Shown: positions 43,613 to 52,659 of the stretch, one piece after another | Numbering within the stretch: position 1 is the first letter of the stretch | How the letters are laid out: the number at the start of each line of letters is the position of its first letter | From: Bdellovibrio sp. KM01 | GTDB taxonomy: Bacteria > Bdellovibrionota > Bdellovibrionia > Bdellovibrionales > Bdellovibrionaceae | Direction: 5' to 3' | Length of the DNA stretch: 64,000 nucleotides | Assembly (NCBI RefSeq): GCF_013752535.1 | Contig: NZ_CP058348.1 | Location: 2,976,001 to 3,040,000 of the forward strand | The notes under the pieces: generated by a model | Told to the model about the DNA's origin: nothing | The model's input: the letters and a program-made list of their open reading frames with translations, nothing else | The model's database searches: none | Program-made: the position numbers and the translations under genes

Positions 43613-46180
43613 CTAATAGCGATAGTCGGTGTTCAAAATTTCATTCAAGGCCTCCTTGCGAAGAGGCTTTTGCAGATAGCCGTCAAAACCCGCTTCCAGG
43701 CATTTTTCTCGGTCGCCTTTCATGGCATGAGCTGTAAGGGCGATGACGGGACATTCATATCCCTGGTCTCTTAATTTTTTCAAAGCCTGAAAACCATCCA
43801 TGTGGGGCATCTGAATGTCCATCAAGATCATCCGATAGTTCTTGGAGCTCGCTTTACGAACGGCCTCTTCCCCATTGGCTGCGATTTCGATCTGCGTATC
43901 GTCCAAACCCGCTTTTTTTAAGTAGTGGCGCAACAACTCGCGATTGTCAGCGGCATCGTCCACCACCAAAATGACTCCCGCCTGAAGGTAGGTTCCTGCA
44001 GCATTAACCACGTGTTCTTTTTTCGGAGGCTCGTCCTGAGCTTTGACGGCCGGAGCATGGGCAACAACCGAGATTAAAAAACGACTTCCTTTGCCGACGA
44101 CACTGGTAAAAGTGATATCCCCACCCAGAAGGCGTGCAAGCTTACGAGACAGAAACAAGCCAAGCCCTGTGCCGCCAAATCGCCTTGTCGTAGAACTATC
44201 AGCTTGAGAGAAGGGTTGAAACAGGTGCGCCCGTTGCTCTTGAGAAATTCCGATACCGGTATCGCTGACGATGAATTGCAGAATATAACGATCCGGAATT
44301 CTAGTCGGTATTGCTTCGGCCCGCAATTCCACATACCCCCGTTCAGTGAATTTAATGGCGTTCCCTACCATATTAATCAGAATCTGACGAATACGGCCGG
44401 GATCAGAAATAAGGTTGTCTCGCACCGTCCCCATTCTTAAACGCAGCTCAATACCTTTTTCCTCTGCCTTCACTCGTAAAAGATAAATCACATCCTCCAA
44501 AAGCTCACGCACACCGAATACGATATTTTCAACCTGGATTTTCTCCGATTCAATTTTTGAAATATCCAGGATTTCATTTACGATTCTTAAAAGCTGCTGC
44601 CCGTTTCGCAACACAGTCTCCACGGCGTGCATCTGCTCCCGAGTCAAAGTTTTATCGTCACTTAAAATTTCCGCAAACCCCAACATCGCTCCCAACGGAG
44701 TGCGGATTTCATGACTTACATTTGCCAAGAAGTCTGATTTGGCACGACTGGCTTCCTGGGCCCTGTCGTACAAACGAGTGTTTTCAATCAACACCGCCAA
44801 ACGAGAACAGACTTCTTCTGCAAGAGATTGATCACGTTCGTTAAACATTCTCTTTGATTTAGTTGAAACCAGACTGACCAAACCTAGAGGAGCTTTATCA
44901 CGCGCCATTAAAGGTATGATCATCAGTGACTCGGAAAACAATTTTGCGTCTTGTTTCGGTTCCTTAACTTGAATTTCTATATCGTAGTGTTCCCGAACAT
45001 GGGGACCGATCTGCTCCAGACCTCTTAACAAAATCGTCTTACCGGAACGTATGATTGTCGGCCCACCAAACTCTGGGTCCCATTTGGGAGGATTCTCCGC
45101 TCGCCATCTTCGGACAAACTCCTCCTCTTCGGAACTCGTGGCATAAATTTCGGTGGCGATATAGTCCATCCCCTCTTCATCAATAATTTCGATGATGCAA
45201 ATATCCGCAAGAGCCGGCACAACCTTCACGCAAAAAGTACGCAACATGTGACTGAGCTCCACCGAACTGGAAAGTTCAAACGTCAGCGCAGACACGAAGC
45301 GTTCTTGCCTTGCTCGAGCCTCTGCAGCCTCTTTTTCTGCTTGAGCACGAACTAATTCTTCGCGCTGGTGTGCGGCTTCAATTCGATCCGTAATGTCTTC
45401 GATTACGCCCAATAAAAAACGCGGGCGGCCATCTTTGTCACGAACTGGAATTTTAATTGTACGTATCTGACGAATTCCGCTACGAGTGGAAAGTTCATCT
45501 TCTGTAATGGCGTGCGGAATTTCTCCATTAAGAACTTGGCGGTCGATACGGCGAAACTGCTCTGCCAACTCCTTTGAAAAAAAATCGTAATCCGTTTTAC
45601 CGATAAACTCCTCGCGAGAAATTCCTAACAGTTTCTCACCAGCGCTATTCAATCGAACGAACGTCAGATTCTCGGCGTCCTTAACAAACACCATCGAAGG
45701 CATGGTTTCGATAATCCCTGACAAAAAAGCTTCGGATTCCGCCAACTGCCGCGTTCGCATTTCCACACGGCTTTCTAACAACTCGTTAGCGTCAGCGAGC
45801 TCCTTTTCAATTTTCTTTTGTTGGGAAATATCCTGAACCAAGGTGACATTGGTACCATCTTCAAAGCTCGTAACCCCCAGCCGCACAGGCACCCGGTGGC
45901 CATCTTTGTGATAGTATTCTTTTTCCATAGAAAGAGAACTACCAGGCTTGATTAGCAACTGCTCTTGAATATCCAGACTCTTTTGAAGATAGTCTGGAGG
46001 AGTCAAAACCTTCCAGTTCAATTTTCCGGCGTTCAAGTCCTCCCGCGTGTATCCCAAGAGATCGATAAAATAGTCATTTGCATCTAATATTTCACCACGC
46101 GAGTTCGAGGAGATTATGCCGATAATCCTTGATTTAAATATCGTCAGATAACGCCGTTGCAGTTCACGATTATCGTCCAT
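43613..46180 (-). CDS. Soluble hybrid sensor histidine kinase with PAS, GAF and receiver domains
   Basis: 855 residues, no membrane segment. Order: PAS 1 (about 10-120), coiled coil, PAS 2 (about 145-265), a GAF-like domain (about 295-465), HisKA with His490 in SHEIRTPLGA, HATPase with NMVGNAIKFT and GGTGLGLFLSRKL, and a receiver domain with Asp788 in LMDIQMPHMDG and the phosphoacceptor loop ALTAHAMKG. It should autophosphorylate and pass phosphate to its own receiver. There is no partner regulator nearby, so the output is not visible. Confidence 0.93.
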   Translation of the reverse strand: MDDNRELQRRYLTIFKSRIIGIISSNSRGEILDANDYFIDLLGYTREDLNAGKLNWKVLTPPDYLQKSLDIQEQLLIKPGSSLSMEKEYYHKDGHRVPVRLGVTSFEDGTNVTLVQDISQQKKIEKELADANELLESRVEMRTRQLAESEAFLSGIIETMPSMVFVKDAENLTFVRLNSAGEKLLGISREEFIGKTDYDFFSKELAEQFRRIDRQVLNGEIPHAITEDELSTRSGIRQIRTIKIPVRDKDGRPRFLLGVIEDITDRIEAAHQREELVRAQAEKEAAEARARQERFVSALTFELSSSVELSHMLRTFCVKVVPALADICIIEIIDEEGMDYIATEIYATSSEEEEFVRRWRAENPPKWDPEFGGPTIIRSGKTILLRGLEQIGPHVREHYDIEIQVKEPKQDAKLFSESLMIIPLMARDKAPLGLVSLVSTKSKRMFNERDQSLAEEVCSRLAVLIENTRLYDRAQEASRAKSDFLANVSHEIRTPLGAMLGFAEILSDDKTLTREQMHAVETVLRNGQQLLRIVNEILDISKIESEKIQVENIVFGVRELLEDVIYLLRVKAEEKGIELRLRMGTVRDNLISDPGRIRQILINMVGNAIKFTERGYVELRAEAIPTRIPDRYILQFIVSDTGIGISQEQRAHLFQPFSQADSSTTRRFGGTGLGLFLSRKLARLLGGDITFTSVVGKGSRFLISVVAHAPAVKAQDEPPKKEHVVNAAGTYLQAGVILVVDDAADNRELLRHYLKKAGLDDTQIEIAANGEEAVRKASSKNYRMILMDIQMPHMDGFQALKKLRDQGYECPVIALTAHAMKGDREKCLEAGFDGYLQKPLRKEALNEILNTDYRY

Positions 46181-46384
46181 AAAATGATGCTATCGACTCG
46201 AGATTTCAGGGTCTTTCTCACAGTACATTCCCTGTGAACAATCAAACCGCGTCCAATGACGACAGAGCACTCCTGACAGTTCTTGGGGAACATCATTTCG
46301 AAAATTAAATTATACTCAACAGTATTTGATCGAACCCACCCCAAAGACGAGCTGGGCCGTGATTACGACAATGATCTAAGAAAT

Positions 46385-46415
46385 AAAAAAAGGCGCCTTC
46401 ACAGCGCCTTTTTTA
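46385..46415 (-). terminator. Intrinsic terminator
   Basis: A-run plus AGGCGC, 7-nt loop, GCGCCT plus T-run. It directly follows the stop codon of the small secreted protein gene and probably also marks the end of the upstream region. Confidence 0.85.
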
Positions 46416-46799
46416 TTATTTGGAAATCACACAGGATGCGGCAAAGTCACCGTTTTGGGTCGAAGTCTTCGCAATGGACTTCACAACTTTTTCAACGGAA
46501 GTTTCCTCATCGTCAACTTTTAAGTTCTGAAGCAAAATCACTGAACCATCAGACTTTCTTGTCTCTTCAATCAGAATTTGCAGTTGAACTTGAGATCCAT
46601 CTAACTCAAAACGCTCCTGGAAAAACTGTCCGATATGCTCATCGATGGCGATGGTCATAAAGTGACCTTTTACAAAGTGAGCAGCTCCCATACCGCCAGT
46701 AATCTGACAGTCATAAGTTTGAAATTCTCTAACATCTTGAACTGCTGCGGATGCAACAAATGGAAGAAACAATGCCAAAATCAATACAAAAAGTTTCAT
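46416..46799 (-). CDS. Small secreted hypothetical protein
   Basis: 127 residues from the ATG at 46799. Signal peptide about 1-20 (ASA-AV). The mature part has one Cys near each end (TYDCQI and ASCVISK), likely one disulfide, and a beta-rich middle (SQVQLQILIEETRKSDGSVI). No family recognised. Single gene with a terminator directly behind it; the ribosome site is G-rich (AAGGGGGC). Confidence 0.65.
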   Translation of the reverse strand: MKLFVLILALFLPFVASAAVQDVREFQTYDCQITGGMGAAHFVKGHFMTIAIDEHIGQFFQERFELDGSQVQLQILIEETRKSDGSVILLQNLKVDDEETSVEKVVKSIAKTSTQNGDFAASCVISK

Positions 46800-46871
46800 C
46801 AGAGCCCCCTTCAAAAACAAATGGCGGTATATTCAATACCGCCATTTTTCGTAAATAAGCATCTAAAAAAA

Positions 46872-47996
46872 CTAGAACATGCTGTATTTCAGGAAACGAC
46901 ACTCAATGTTACCGTTAAATACAAAGTGCTTGCGCGTCGATTTTAATTTTAGGTCCGCGATCAAGTCTTTGTTCCCTGAAAGGATCCAAGCATCCCAACC
47001 TTTGAAACGATGTTTTAAAGTGAAGCTAAGATCACGATACACGTCACGAAGATTGTCTTCATCACCGATACGTGCACCATACGGTGGATTCACGATGATC
47101 AAACCTTTTTCAACCGGTGGTTCAACTGTCGCAACTGATTCTTTTTTGAATTCAATCACGTCATCAACGCCAGCGGCTTTCGCATTTTCTTTAGCAGATT
47201 TCAAAACTTTGTTATCGATATCGTAAGCATAGAACTTAGTTTCAATTTCTTCTTTTTCAGCAGCGATAGCTTCATCTACGACTTTATCCCAGACTTCGCT
47301 TTCAAAGTTCAAAAGATTCATGAAACCAAAGCGTTTACGGTTGATACCCGGCGCGATATTTTTCGCCATCATCGCAGCTTCAATCATAAATGTTCCGGAT
47401 CCACACATGAAGTCCACAAGAGGTGTTTTACCATCCCAATCAGAAAGCTTGATCAGACCCGCTGCCAAGTTTTCTTTCAATGGAGCTTCACCCACGTCTT
47501 TGCGATAACCACGTTTGAAGAGTGAATCACCTGATGTGTCTATAGAAACATTAAATTGATTCTTAACGGAACGAACAACCACGCGCAAAGCCGGATTGTA
47601 ATTATCAACGTCTGGACGAATACCAAATTTATCGCGGAACTGATCCACTATAGCGTCTTTGATTTTCATCGCGATGAAACGTTGATCGCGCATCATGGAA
47701 TCACCAACGGAAACGTCGATGCTCAATGTTTGGTTAGGTTTGATGTATTTCGTGTAGTCGTGGCGCATGATTTGCGCGTACAACTCTTCAGGTTGGTAAG
47801 CAAAAAAATCTTGAGTTGGCTTCAAAATACGGCTTGCCATACGGGAGTGAAGGTTCGCTTTGTAACAACCTTCCCAGTTGCTCTCAAAGTAAACGCCACC
47901 AGCAGTTTTGCCGGTGATTTTAAGATCTAAATCTTTAAGTTCTTGTTCTAGAGGATCTACGAGACCCTTTGCTGTTGACGCGAAAAATTCTGCCAT
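46872..47996 (-). CDS. THUMP-domain rRNA large-subunit methyltransferase (RlmL-like)
   Basis: 374 residues. A THUMP/ferredoxin-like N-terminal half (about 1-165) is followed by a Rossmann methyltransferase with VDFMCGSGTFMIEAA, the catalytic NPPYG, and the C-terminal ECRFLKYSMF typical of the RlmL/RlmKL N-domain family, which methylates the base of G2445 in 23S rRNA (E. coli numbering). It lacks the RlmK half fused to it in E. coli. Cytosolic. The exact target base is inferred from family. Confidence 0.88.
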   Translation of the reverse strand: MAEFFASTAKGLVDPLEQELKDLDLKITGKTAGGVYFESNWEGCYKANLHSRMASRILKPTQDFFAYQPEELYAQIMRHDYTKYIKPNQTLSIDVSVGDSMMRDQRFIAMKIKDAIVDQFRDKFGIRPDVDNYNPALRVVVRSVKNQFNVSIDTSGDSLFKRGYRKDVGEAPLKENLAAGLIKLSDWDGKTPLVDFMCGSGTFMIEAAMMAKNIAPGINRKRFGFMNLLNFESEVWDKVVDEAIAAEKEEIETKFYAYDIDNKVLKSAKENAKAAGVDDVIEFKKESVATVEPPVEKGLIIVNPPYGARIGDEDNLRDVYRDLSFTLKHRFKGWDAWILSGNKDLIADLKLKSTRKHFVFNGNIECRFLKYSMF

Positions 47997-48080
47997 GGGG
48001 ATGGTCCTTTCAGTTGGTTAAAGAAGCCAGATCCCTCGTCTGACTTCTTATACCGCCCAGGTCCCACCCCTATTTGCTGG

Positions 48081-49814
48081 TTAGACCTCGCGATATTGTG
48101 GTCCGCCGCCACCTTCTGGCACCGTCCACTCAATGTTTTCGAATGGGCACTTAATATCACAAGTCTTACAGTGAATACAGTTTGTATAATTGATTTGTAG
48201 GTCTTTCTTGCCTGCTTCTTTTGTAGACGGAACCATCTCGTATACAGAGGCTGGGCAGAAATGATTACATGGTGATTTGTACTGAGGCTCACATACAGAG
48301 CGACAGATATCCCCGTCCTTCAAAATAAGGTGGTTTGGAGAGTCCTCATCATGCATCGTACCCGTCAAATAGACGCTGGAAAGCTTATCAAAGAACAGCT
48401 GACCATCTGGTTTCGGTAGCTCGCCCAATTGCTCCTCAAAGCCATTAGGACCCCATACCTCAACCACTTTATTCGTCGTCGTGGCATCCACGTGATCTAA
48501 AGGCATTGGATCCTGAAGCCCACGGCCCCCTGTGATCTCTTGCAATGCGATCAAAGGCATACCCTCAAGCATCCCCTTAGAAAGCGCCTGGTGGAAGTTT
48601 CTGACGGCATAAAGGTCTTTTTTAACGAAACTGTTTTCGATGCGGCCTTCGTAAGCCTTCGTCACAGATTCATTGAACTCAGCACCTGCAACCAAACCAT
48701 CAATGATCGTTTCAGCAGCTGACATACCCGCTTTCATTGCCAAGTGAAGACCTTTAAGTTTCTTCACATCAACCATACTTGCAGAGTCCCCGATAACCAT
48801 CCAACCGTCACCGTAAAGTTTCGGCATTGAATACCAGCCACCTGCCGGAAGCGTTTTACCCCCGTAAGCGATAACTTTACCACCCTTAAGCATGTTCTGC
48901 ATAAACGGGTGAGTTTTCAATTTTTGAAGTTCACGGTGTGGATCAAGCAATGGATCGTTTGTATCCAGGTACGCCACCAAGCCCACAATGATTTTATCTT
49001 CAGGCAAAGTGTAAATGAATGTACCACCGATAGATTTGCTCAAAGGGAAACCCATAGTGTGGATCACTTGACCCGCCTCCACGGTTCCTTTTGGCATTTG
49101 GATGATTTCTTTTACGCCTTCTTCAAAGACTTCCGGATGTTTGCCTTCGCGAAGATTTAATTTTTCAGTTACTTTTTTGAACAAAGAACCACGTGTGCCT
49201 TCAGCAAACACAGTCACTTTGGATTTCAAGATCAAGCCCGGTTCAAAGTTCCCTTTCGGGTTGCCGTTCTTATCACGTCCTTTGTCGCCCGTGCGCACAC
49301 CAACGATTTTGTTACCTTCGTACAAAGCTTCAACCGCGGCGAAACCTGGGAAGATGTTGATACCTTTTTCTTCACACTTCGTTGCCAACCAACGATTCAA
49401 TTTGCTGGCAGAAACGATGTAGTTGCCTTCGTTATGGAATGGCGGAGGCGTGATCGGCATTTTGAAAGAATAGTCAGTACCCAAATAGTAAACGGCGTCT
49501 TTTTTGACTTCCGAATCAAAAGGGCAACCTTCATCTTTAAAGTTTGGAACAAGTTGACGAAGAGCAATAGGGTTAAGAACTGCACCCGAGAAACTGTGGG
49601 CACCGATCTCAGAAGCTTTTTCGATCACCACGATCATTTGATCTGGAATCGGCTGCCCCTGTTTTGCACCAGAGGCCACATCTTCATTATGTTTGTTGAT
49701 TGAGTTTTGTAAATGAAGTGCGCAAGACAAACCTGCTGAACCACCACCCACGATCAGAACATCACAGTCCATCGTTTCGCGAGTTACGCCTTCTGGCAAA
49801 TGATCGTAAACCAT
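48081..49814 (-). CDS. Electron transfer flavoprotein-ubiquinone oxidoreductase
   Basis: 577 residues from the ATG at 49814 with GGGGAG upstream. FAD-binding GGGSAGLSCALHL near the N-terminus, the ubiquinone-binding middle region, and a C-terminal 4Fe-4S domain with CIHCKTCDIKCP. It passes electrons from ETF (fed by acyl-CoA and amino-acid dehydrogenases) to ubiquinone at the inner membrane. The N-terminus begins without a transit segment, as expected in bacteria. Neighbouring etfAB genes are not in the window. Confidence 0.95.
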   Translation of the reverse strand: MVYDHLPEGVTRETMDCDVLIVGGGSAGLSCALHLQNSINKHNEDVASGAKQGQPIPDQMIVVIEKASEIGAHSFSGAVLNPIALRQLVPNFKDEGCPFDSEVKKDAVYYLGTDYSFKMPITPPPFHNEGNYIVSASKLNRWLATKCEEKGINIFPGFAAVEALYEGNKIVGVRTGDKGRDKNGNPKGNFEPGLILKSKVTVFAEGTRGSLFKKVTEKLNLREGKHPEVFEEGVKEIIQMPKGTVEAGQVIHTMGFPLSKSIGGTFIYTLPEDKIIVGLVAYLDTNDPLLDPHRELQKLKTHPFMQNMLKGGKVIAYGGKTLPAGGWYSMPKLYGDGWMVIGDSASMVDVKKLKGLHLAMKAGMSAAETIIDGLVAGAEFNESVTKAYEGRIENSFVKKDLYAVRNFHQALSKGMLEGMPLIALQEITGGRGLQDPMPLDHVDATTTNKVVEVWGPNGFEEQLGELPKPDGQLFFDKLSSVYLTGTMHDEDSPNHLILKDGDICRSVCEPQYKSPCNHFCPASVYEMVPSTKEAGKKDLQINYTNCIHCKTCDIKCPFENIEWTVPEGGGGPQYREV

Positions 49815-49850
49815 TAATACTCCCCGTAGCATGCCGCCACGAGGACGGCT

Positions 49851-50102
49851 TTATTCTTCGGCAGGCTCTTCGTTTTGAATTTCCGCTTGAGGAGCCAGTT
49901 TGCGTGGAGGATTTGTTACTTGAGCTTGAACCTTCAAGTCACCTTCATCGCGGCCGCCTGGGTAGAGGCGTTTTTTAGCTTTTTGCGCGAGTTCAGCTTC
50001 TTTGCTTTCATCACGTACAGCACCGGCTAAAACTTCCTGAGCAAAGACGGAGTGTCCCAACAAGGAAGTCATCAAAACAGAAACCAAGAAAAGACGGATC
50101 AT
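49851..50102 (-). CDS. Small secreted hypothetical protein
   Basis: 83 residues from the ATG at 50102. Signal peptide about 1-21 (VFA-QE). The mature part of about 60 residues is charged, with Glu/Lys-rich and Pro-rich low-complexity segments; probably intrinsically disordered. No family recognised. Same strand as and upstream of ETF-QO (36 nt), possibly co-transcribed. Confidence 0.55.
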   Translation of the reverse strand: MIRLFLVSVLMTSLLGHSVFAQEVLAGAVRDESKEAELAQKAKKRLYPGGRDEGDLKVQAQVTNPPRKLAPQAEIQNEEPAEE

Positions 50103-50192
50103 AACTACCCCGTTTCCTGCGCTTGTGTTCACCGCGCATTTAAAAACTAATTGAGAAAGATGTCACCAGAAATGATGCAGAATTTTATCGCT

Positions 50193-51023
50193 TTAGGCAA
50201 CTGGAAGCCGTCGATGAAACTTCATTGGGATTTGACGACGAACTCCGTCAATTCTTTCTTTGGAAAGAGTCACCACCGAAAAGCCGATCGCGCGCTTTTC
50301 CACCTGCCCAATTACCGCTCCCCAAGGGTCGATCATCAAACTGTGGCCGTAAGTTTCACGAACTCCGCCATTAACACCCATGTGAGTTCCCCCCTGAGCG
50401 CTGGCCATTAAATAAGACTGACTCTCAATCGCACGAGCTCTTAGCAAAATCTCCCAGTGCGCTTCTCCGGTTTTCACCAAAAAGGCCGCAGGGACCATGA
50501 TCAAATCCACTTCCTTGCGCGCGTATTGAGAAAATAATTCGGCAAAGCGGATGTCATAACAAATCGTCTCGCCAATTCTCCAACCATCGACTTCGATGAT
50601 GCTCGGGCGTTGTCCATGACGGAAAACGTCTGATTCCTTGATGGGCTTTTGACCTTCCAAGTGAATGTCGAACAAGTGAAGTTTTTGATAAGTTGGTTTC
50701 ACTTCCCCTTTTGGAGAAATCAAAACGGAAGAATTGTAGAGGTGACCATCGAGCTGCAAGGGAACAGATCCTAGATGCAGATAGGTATCATATTTTTTTG
50801 CAAGTTCTGCGACTCGTTGAAAAGCGGGATCCGATACGGCAAAGCCCACGATCTTTTCGCCTTCTTTGGTTCGCATATACAGACAGTTTTCAGGGAATCC
50901 CACCAAGCGAGGTTTGTGGGATTTAAAGATATCTTCCAAGAGAGCTTCGATTTGCATCAGGTTCGCATCAACATCATCGATAGAGGTCATTTGCGCGACC
51001 GCAACTATCAATTCCGAACTCAT
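50193..51023 (-). CDS. Carbon-nitrogen hydrolase (nitrilase superfamily, Nit1-like)
   Basis: 276 residues. The catalytic triad is visible: Glu45 in GFPEN, Lys114 in QKLHLFD, Cys155 in ETICYDIRF. The HLFDIH and VPAAF segments resemble Nit1/Nit2 omega-amidases and the deaminated-glutathione amidase group. Likely substrate is a small amide such as deaminated glutathione; not proven. Cytosolic, a single gene. Confidence 0.88.
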   Translation of the reverse strand: MSSELIVAVAQMTSIDDVDANLMQIEALLEDIFKSHKPRLVGFPENCLYMRTKEGEKIVGFAVSDPAFQRVAELAKKYDTYLHLGSVPLQLDGHLYNSSVLISPKGEVKPTYQKLHLFDIHLEGQKPIKESDVFRHGQRPSIIEVDGWRIGETICYDIRFAELFSQYARKEVDLIMVPAAFLVKTGEAHWEILLRARAIESQSYLMASAQGGTHMGVNGGVRETYGHSLMIDPWGAVIGQVEKRAIGFSVVTLSKERIDGVRRQIPMKFHRRLPVA

Positions 51024-51063
51024 ACCTTCTCCTTAAGCTCTCTGAAAATTCAAAAAGAGCTGA

Positions 51064-51411
51064 CTATTCTACTGAAATAACCGTCGAGGAACGCGCTTCT
51101 TTTACGTCGCGACAATTCCATTTGGCTTCTTCCAAAGTTTTTCTGACGCCTGCGATAATCTCTGAGCAGGAATTTTCATCGCCAGATGAACCAATAGTCT
51201 GATCGACTCCTTGTTTCGTGTAAATAGCTTTACACTTTTGATCGGAGCCCATCTCAACACGAAGAGTACGAACTGTTTTGTTGTGCTTGCAGAGAACCAT
51301 AGCATCGCCGATATCAGCGTAAGCTAGGGACGAAAAAAAAAGCACTGGCATCGCCATCGCGACCAGTGCTTTCTTGTATTTTTCCACTGTTTTTTGGTCT
51401 CGTTTAATCAA
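51064..51411 (-). CDS. Small secreted Cys-rich hypothetical protein
   Basis: 115 residues from a TTG at 51411, supported by AGGAG 6 nt upstream; a GTG 24 nt downstream is possible. A signal peptide ends at about residue 32 (LAYA-DI). Four cysteines in the mature part (VLCK, QKCK, NSCS, WNCR) could form two disulfides. No family recognised. Alone between the amidase and the ribosomal protein genes. Confidence 0.6.
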   Translation of the reverse strand: MIKRDQKTVEKYKKALVAMAMPVLFFSSLAYADIGDAMVLCKHNKTVRTLRVEMGSDQKCKAIYTKQGVDQTIGSSGDENSCSEIIAGVRKTLEEAKWNCRDVKEARSSTVISVE

Positions 51412-51552
51412 GCTGCTCTCCTGTCTTACAAGTTGGGATCCAGTAACTGGTGTTTCCTGAATCCAACTTAATTTTACGCAGCTATATAGGAGACTAAAAC
51501 GAAGAGATCACCTTTGAGACCAAAATTAGGCTTTATCCCGGGAAGGATTTGC

Positions 51553-51810
51553 CTATGTGGACTTTTGTTTAGCTGATTTCTTAGCTGGCTTTTTAGCCGC
51601 AGCTGCTTCAACCAATTTAACGTTAGAGTAATCGATGAAGCCTTCTTTTTTCAAAAGACCATCTTTTTTATCGTAGTGTGTTTGTACTTTCACACCTTGA
51701 ACGCTGATTTTCATTGCATTAGCGTCTACAGCCAAAACTGTGCCCTTCTTACCTTTGTCAGAGCCAGAGATAACTTGTACAGTCGCGCCTTTTTTGATTT
51801 TCAATTTCAT
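51553..51810 (-). CDS. rplX: Ribosomal protein L24
   Basis: 85 residues. KOW motif VISGSDKGKKGTVLAVD and the L24 continuation VKVQTHYDKKDG are clear. About 15 residues shorter than typical L24 and finished by a Lys/Ala tail (AAAAKKPAKKSAKQKST). L24 normally sits in the S10/spc operon between L14 and L5; here it follows L28 by 13 nt. It may be a second copy; I cannot see the S10 operon. Confidence 0.88.
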   Translation of the reverse strand: MKLKIKKGATVQVISGSDKGKKGTVLAVDANAMKISVQGVKVQTHYDKKDGLLKKEGFIDYSNVKLVEAAAAKKPAKKSAKQKST

Positions 51811-51823
51811 TTGTCAGCCTCAA

Positions 51824-52111
51824 TTATTTCTTAGAAGAGATTTTCTTTTTGATTCTCATCTTAACAGCCATCGCTCTTTTAGAAAGAGTCGCGTCGTTTG
51901 TGCCCAAGATGTATGCGTCAAAACCGCCAACGTGTTCCATGTCACGAAGTGCAGAAGTCGCGATGTTCAAACGAACCATTGCGTTCAAAGAACGGCTAAA
52001 GATGCGTTTTTTCTGAACATTTGGTTGCGCAGTTGTTTTAGTTTTGATGTTGGAGTGAGATACCAAGTTTTTTACAACTGGGCCTTTTCCAGTGATTTCA
52101 CATTTGCTCAT
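51824..52111 (-). CDS. rpmB: Ribosomal protein L28
   Basis: 95 residues. N-terminal SKCEITGKGPVVKNLVSHSN and the following IKTKT fit L28; one cysteine only, so it lacks the CxxC zinc pairs of the C+ form. A C-terminal extension is rich in Lys. AGGAG precedes the start. First gene of the pair with L24, divergent from S18. Confidence 0.92.
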   Translation of the reverse strand: MSKCEITGKGPVVKNLVSHSNIKTKTTAQPNVQKKRIFSRSLNAMVRLNIATSALRDMEHVGGFDAYILGTNDATLSKRAMAVKMRIKKKISSKK

Positions 52112-52297
52112 TACGTGCTCCTACTAGCTACAAGTCGAGGTCAGCGCCGCCCGACCCCAGGATTCTTTCCTGAAATTCAATAGGGACGCCGCAAACAAGA
52201 AACAAGGATATAAAGTAAAAAGACACTTGATGGCAACTCTTTTTTCTTGTACACCCATTAACTCGCAAACCAAAAGGAACTCAAAAAGAGGGTACTC

Positions 52298-52567
52298 ATG
52301 AAAAAGACAACTCGTAGCAAATATAGACAAGAATTCTCTGGCGACCACGTATTCGATTACAAAGATCCAGCATCTTTGACTCGTTTTATCGGCGATGGTG
52401 GCAAAATCACTCCTTCTCGCATCTCTAAATTGTCCGTAGCTCAACAAAAACGTGTAGCTGCAGCAGTTAAAAAAGCTCGTAACTTGGCTCTTTTGCCTTC
52501 AGGCACTGACGCTTACGACACTTTCCACAGAGCTGAAGCAATCTCTCCAGTTCCTTTCGAGATCTAA
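52298..52567 (+). CDS. rpsR: Ribosomal protein S18
   Basis: 89 residues. DYKDPASLTRFIGDGGKITPSRI and the ARNLALLP near the C-terminus are S18 signatures. It has no cysteines, so it is the zinc-free form. S18 usually sits between S6 and L9; here it is alone, divergent from L28/L24, and has its own terminator. The C-terminal dozen residues are longer than usual. Confidence 0.92.
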   Translation: MKKTTRSKYRQEFSGDHVFDYKDPASLTRFIGDGGKITPSRISKLSVAQQKRVAAAVKKARNLALLPSGTDAYDTFHRAEAISPVPFEI

Positions 52568-52612
52568 TTAGATCTTAAAATTGAATAGAGCTTCCTTTTG
52601 GAATTAAAAAAG

Positions 52613-52635
52613 CCGGCCCCAAGCCGGTTTTTTTA
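52613..52635. terminator. Intrinsic terminator of rpsR
   Basis: CCGGC-cccaa-GCCGG stem, flanked by A and T runs (eight T). Ends S18 transcription; it also lies just beyond the stop of the converging membrane protein gene. Confidence 0.85.
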
Positions 52636-52659
52636 TTTGGAATTGATGAAAAAGTGCCG

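Noticed and set aside
46309-46314. TATAAT on the minus strand upstream of the hybrid kinase
   Set aside because: Perfect -10 sequence but lacks both a -35 and a TGn extension, and lies about 130 nt from the start codon.
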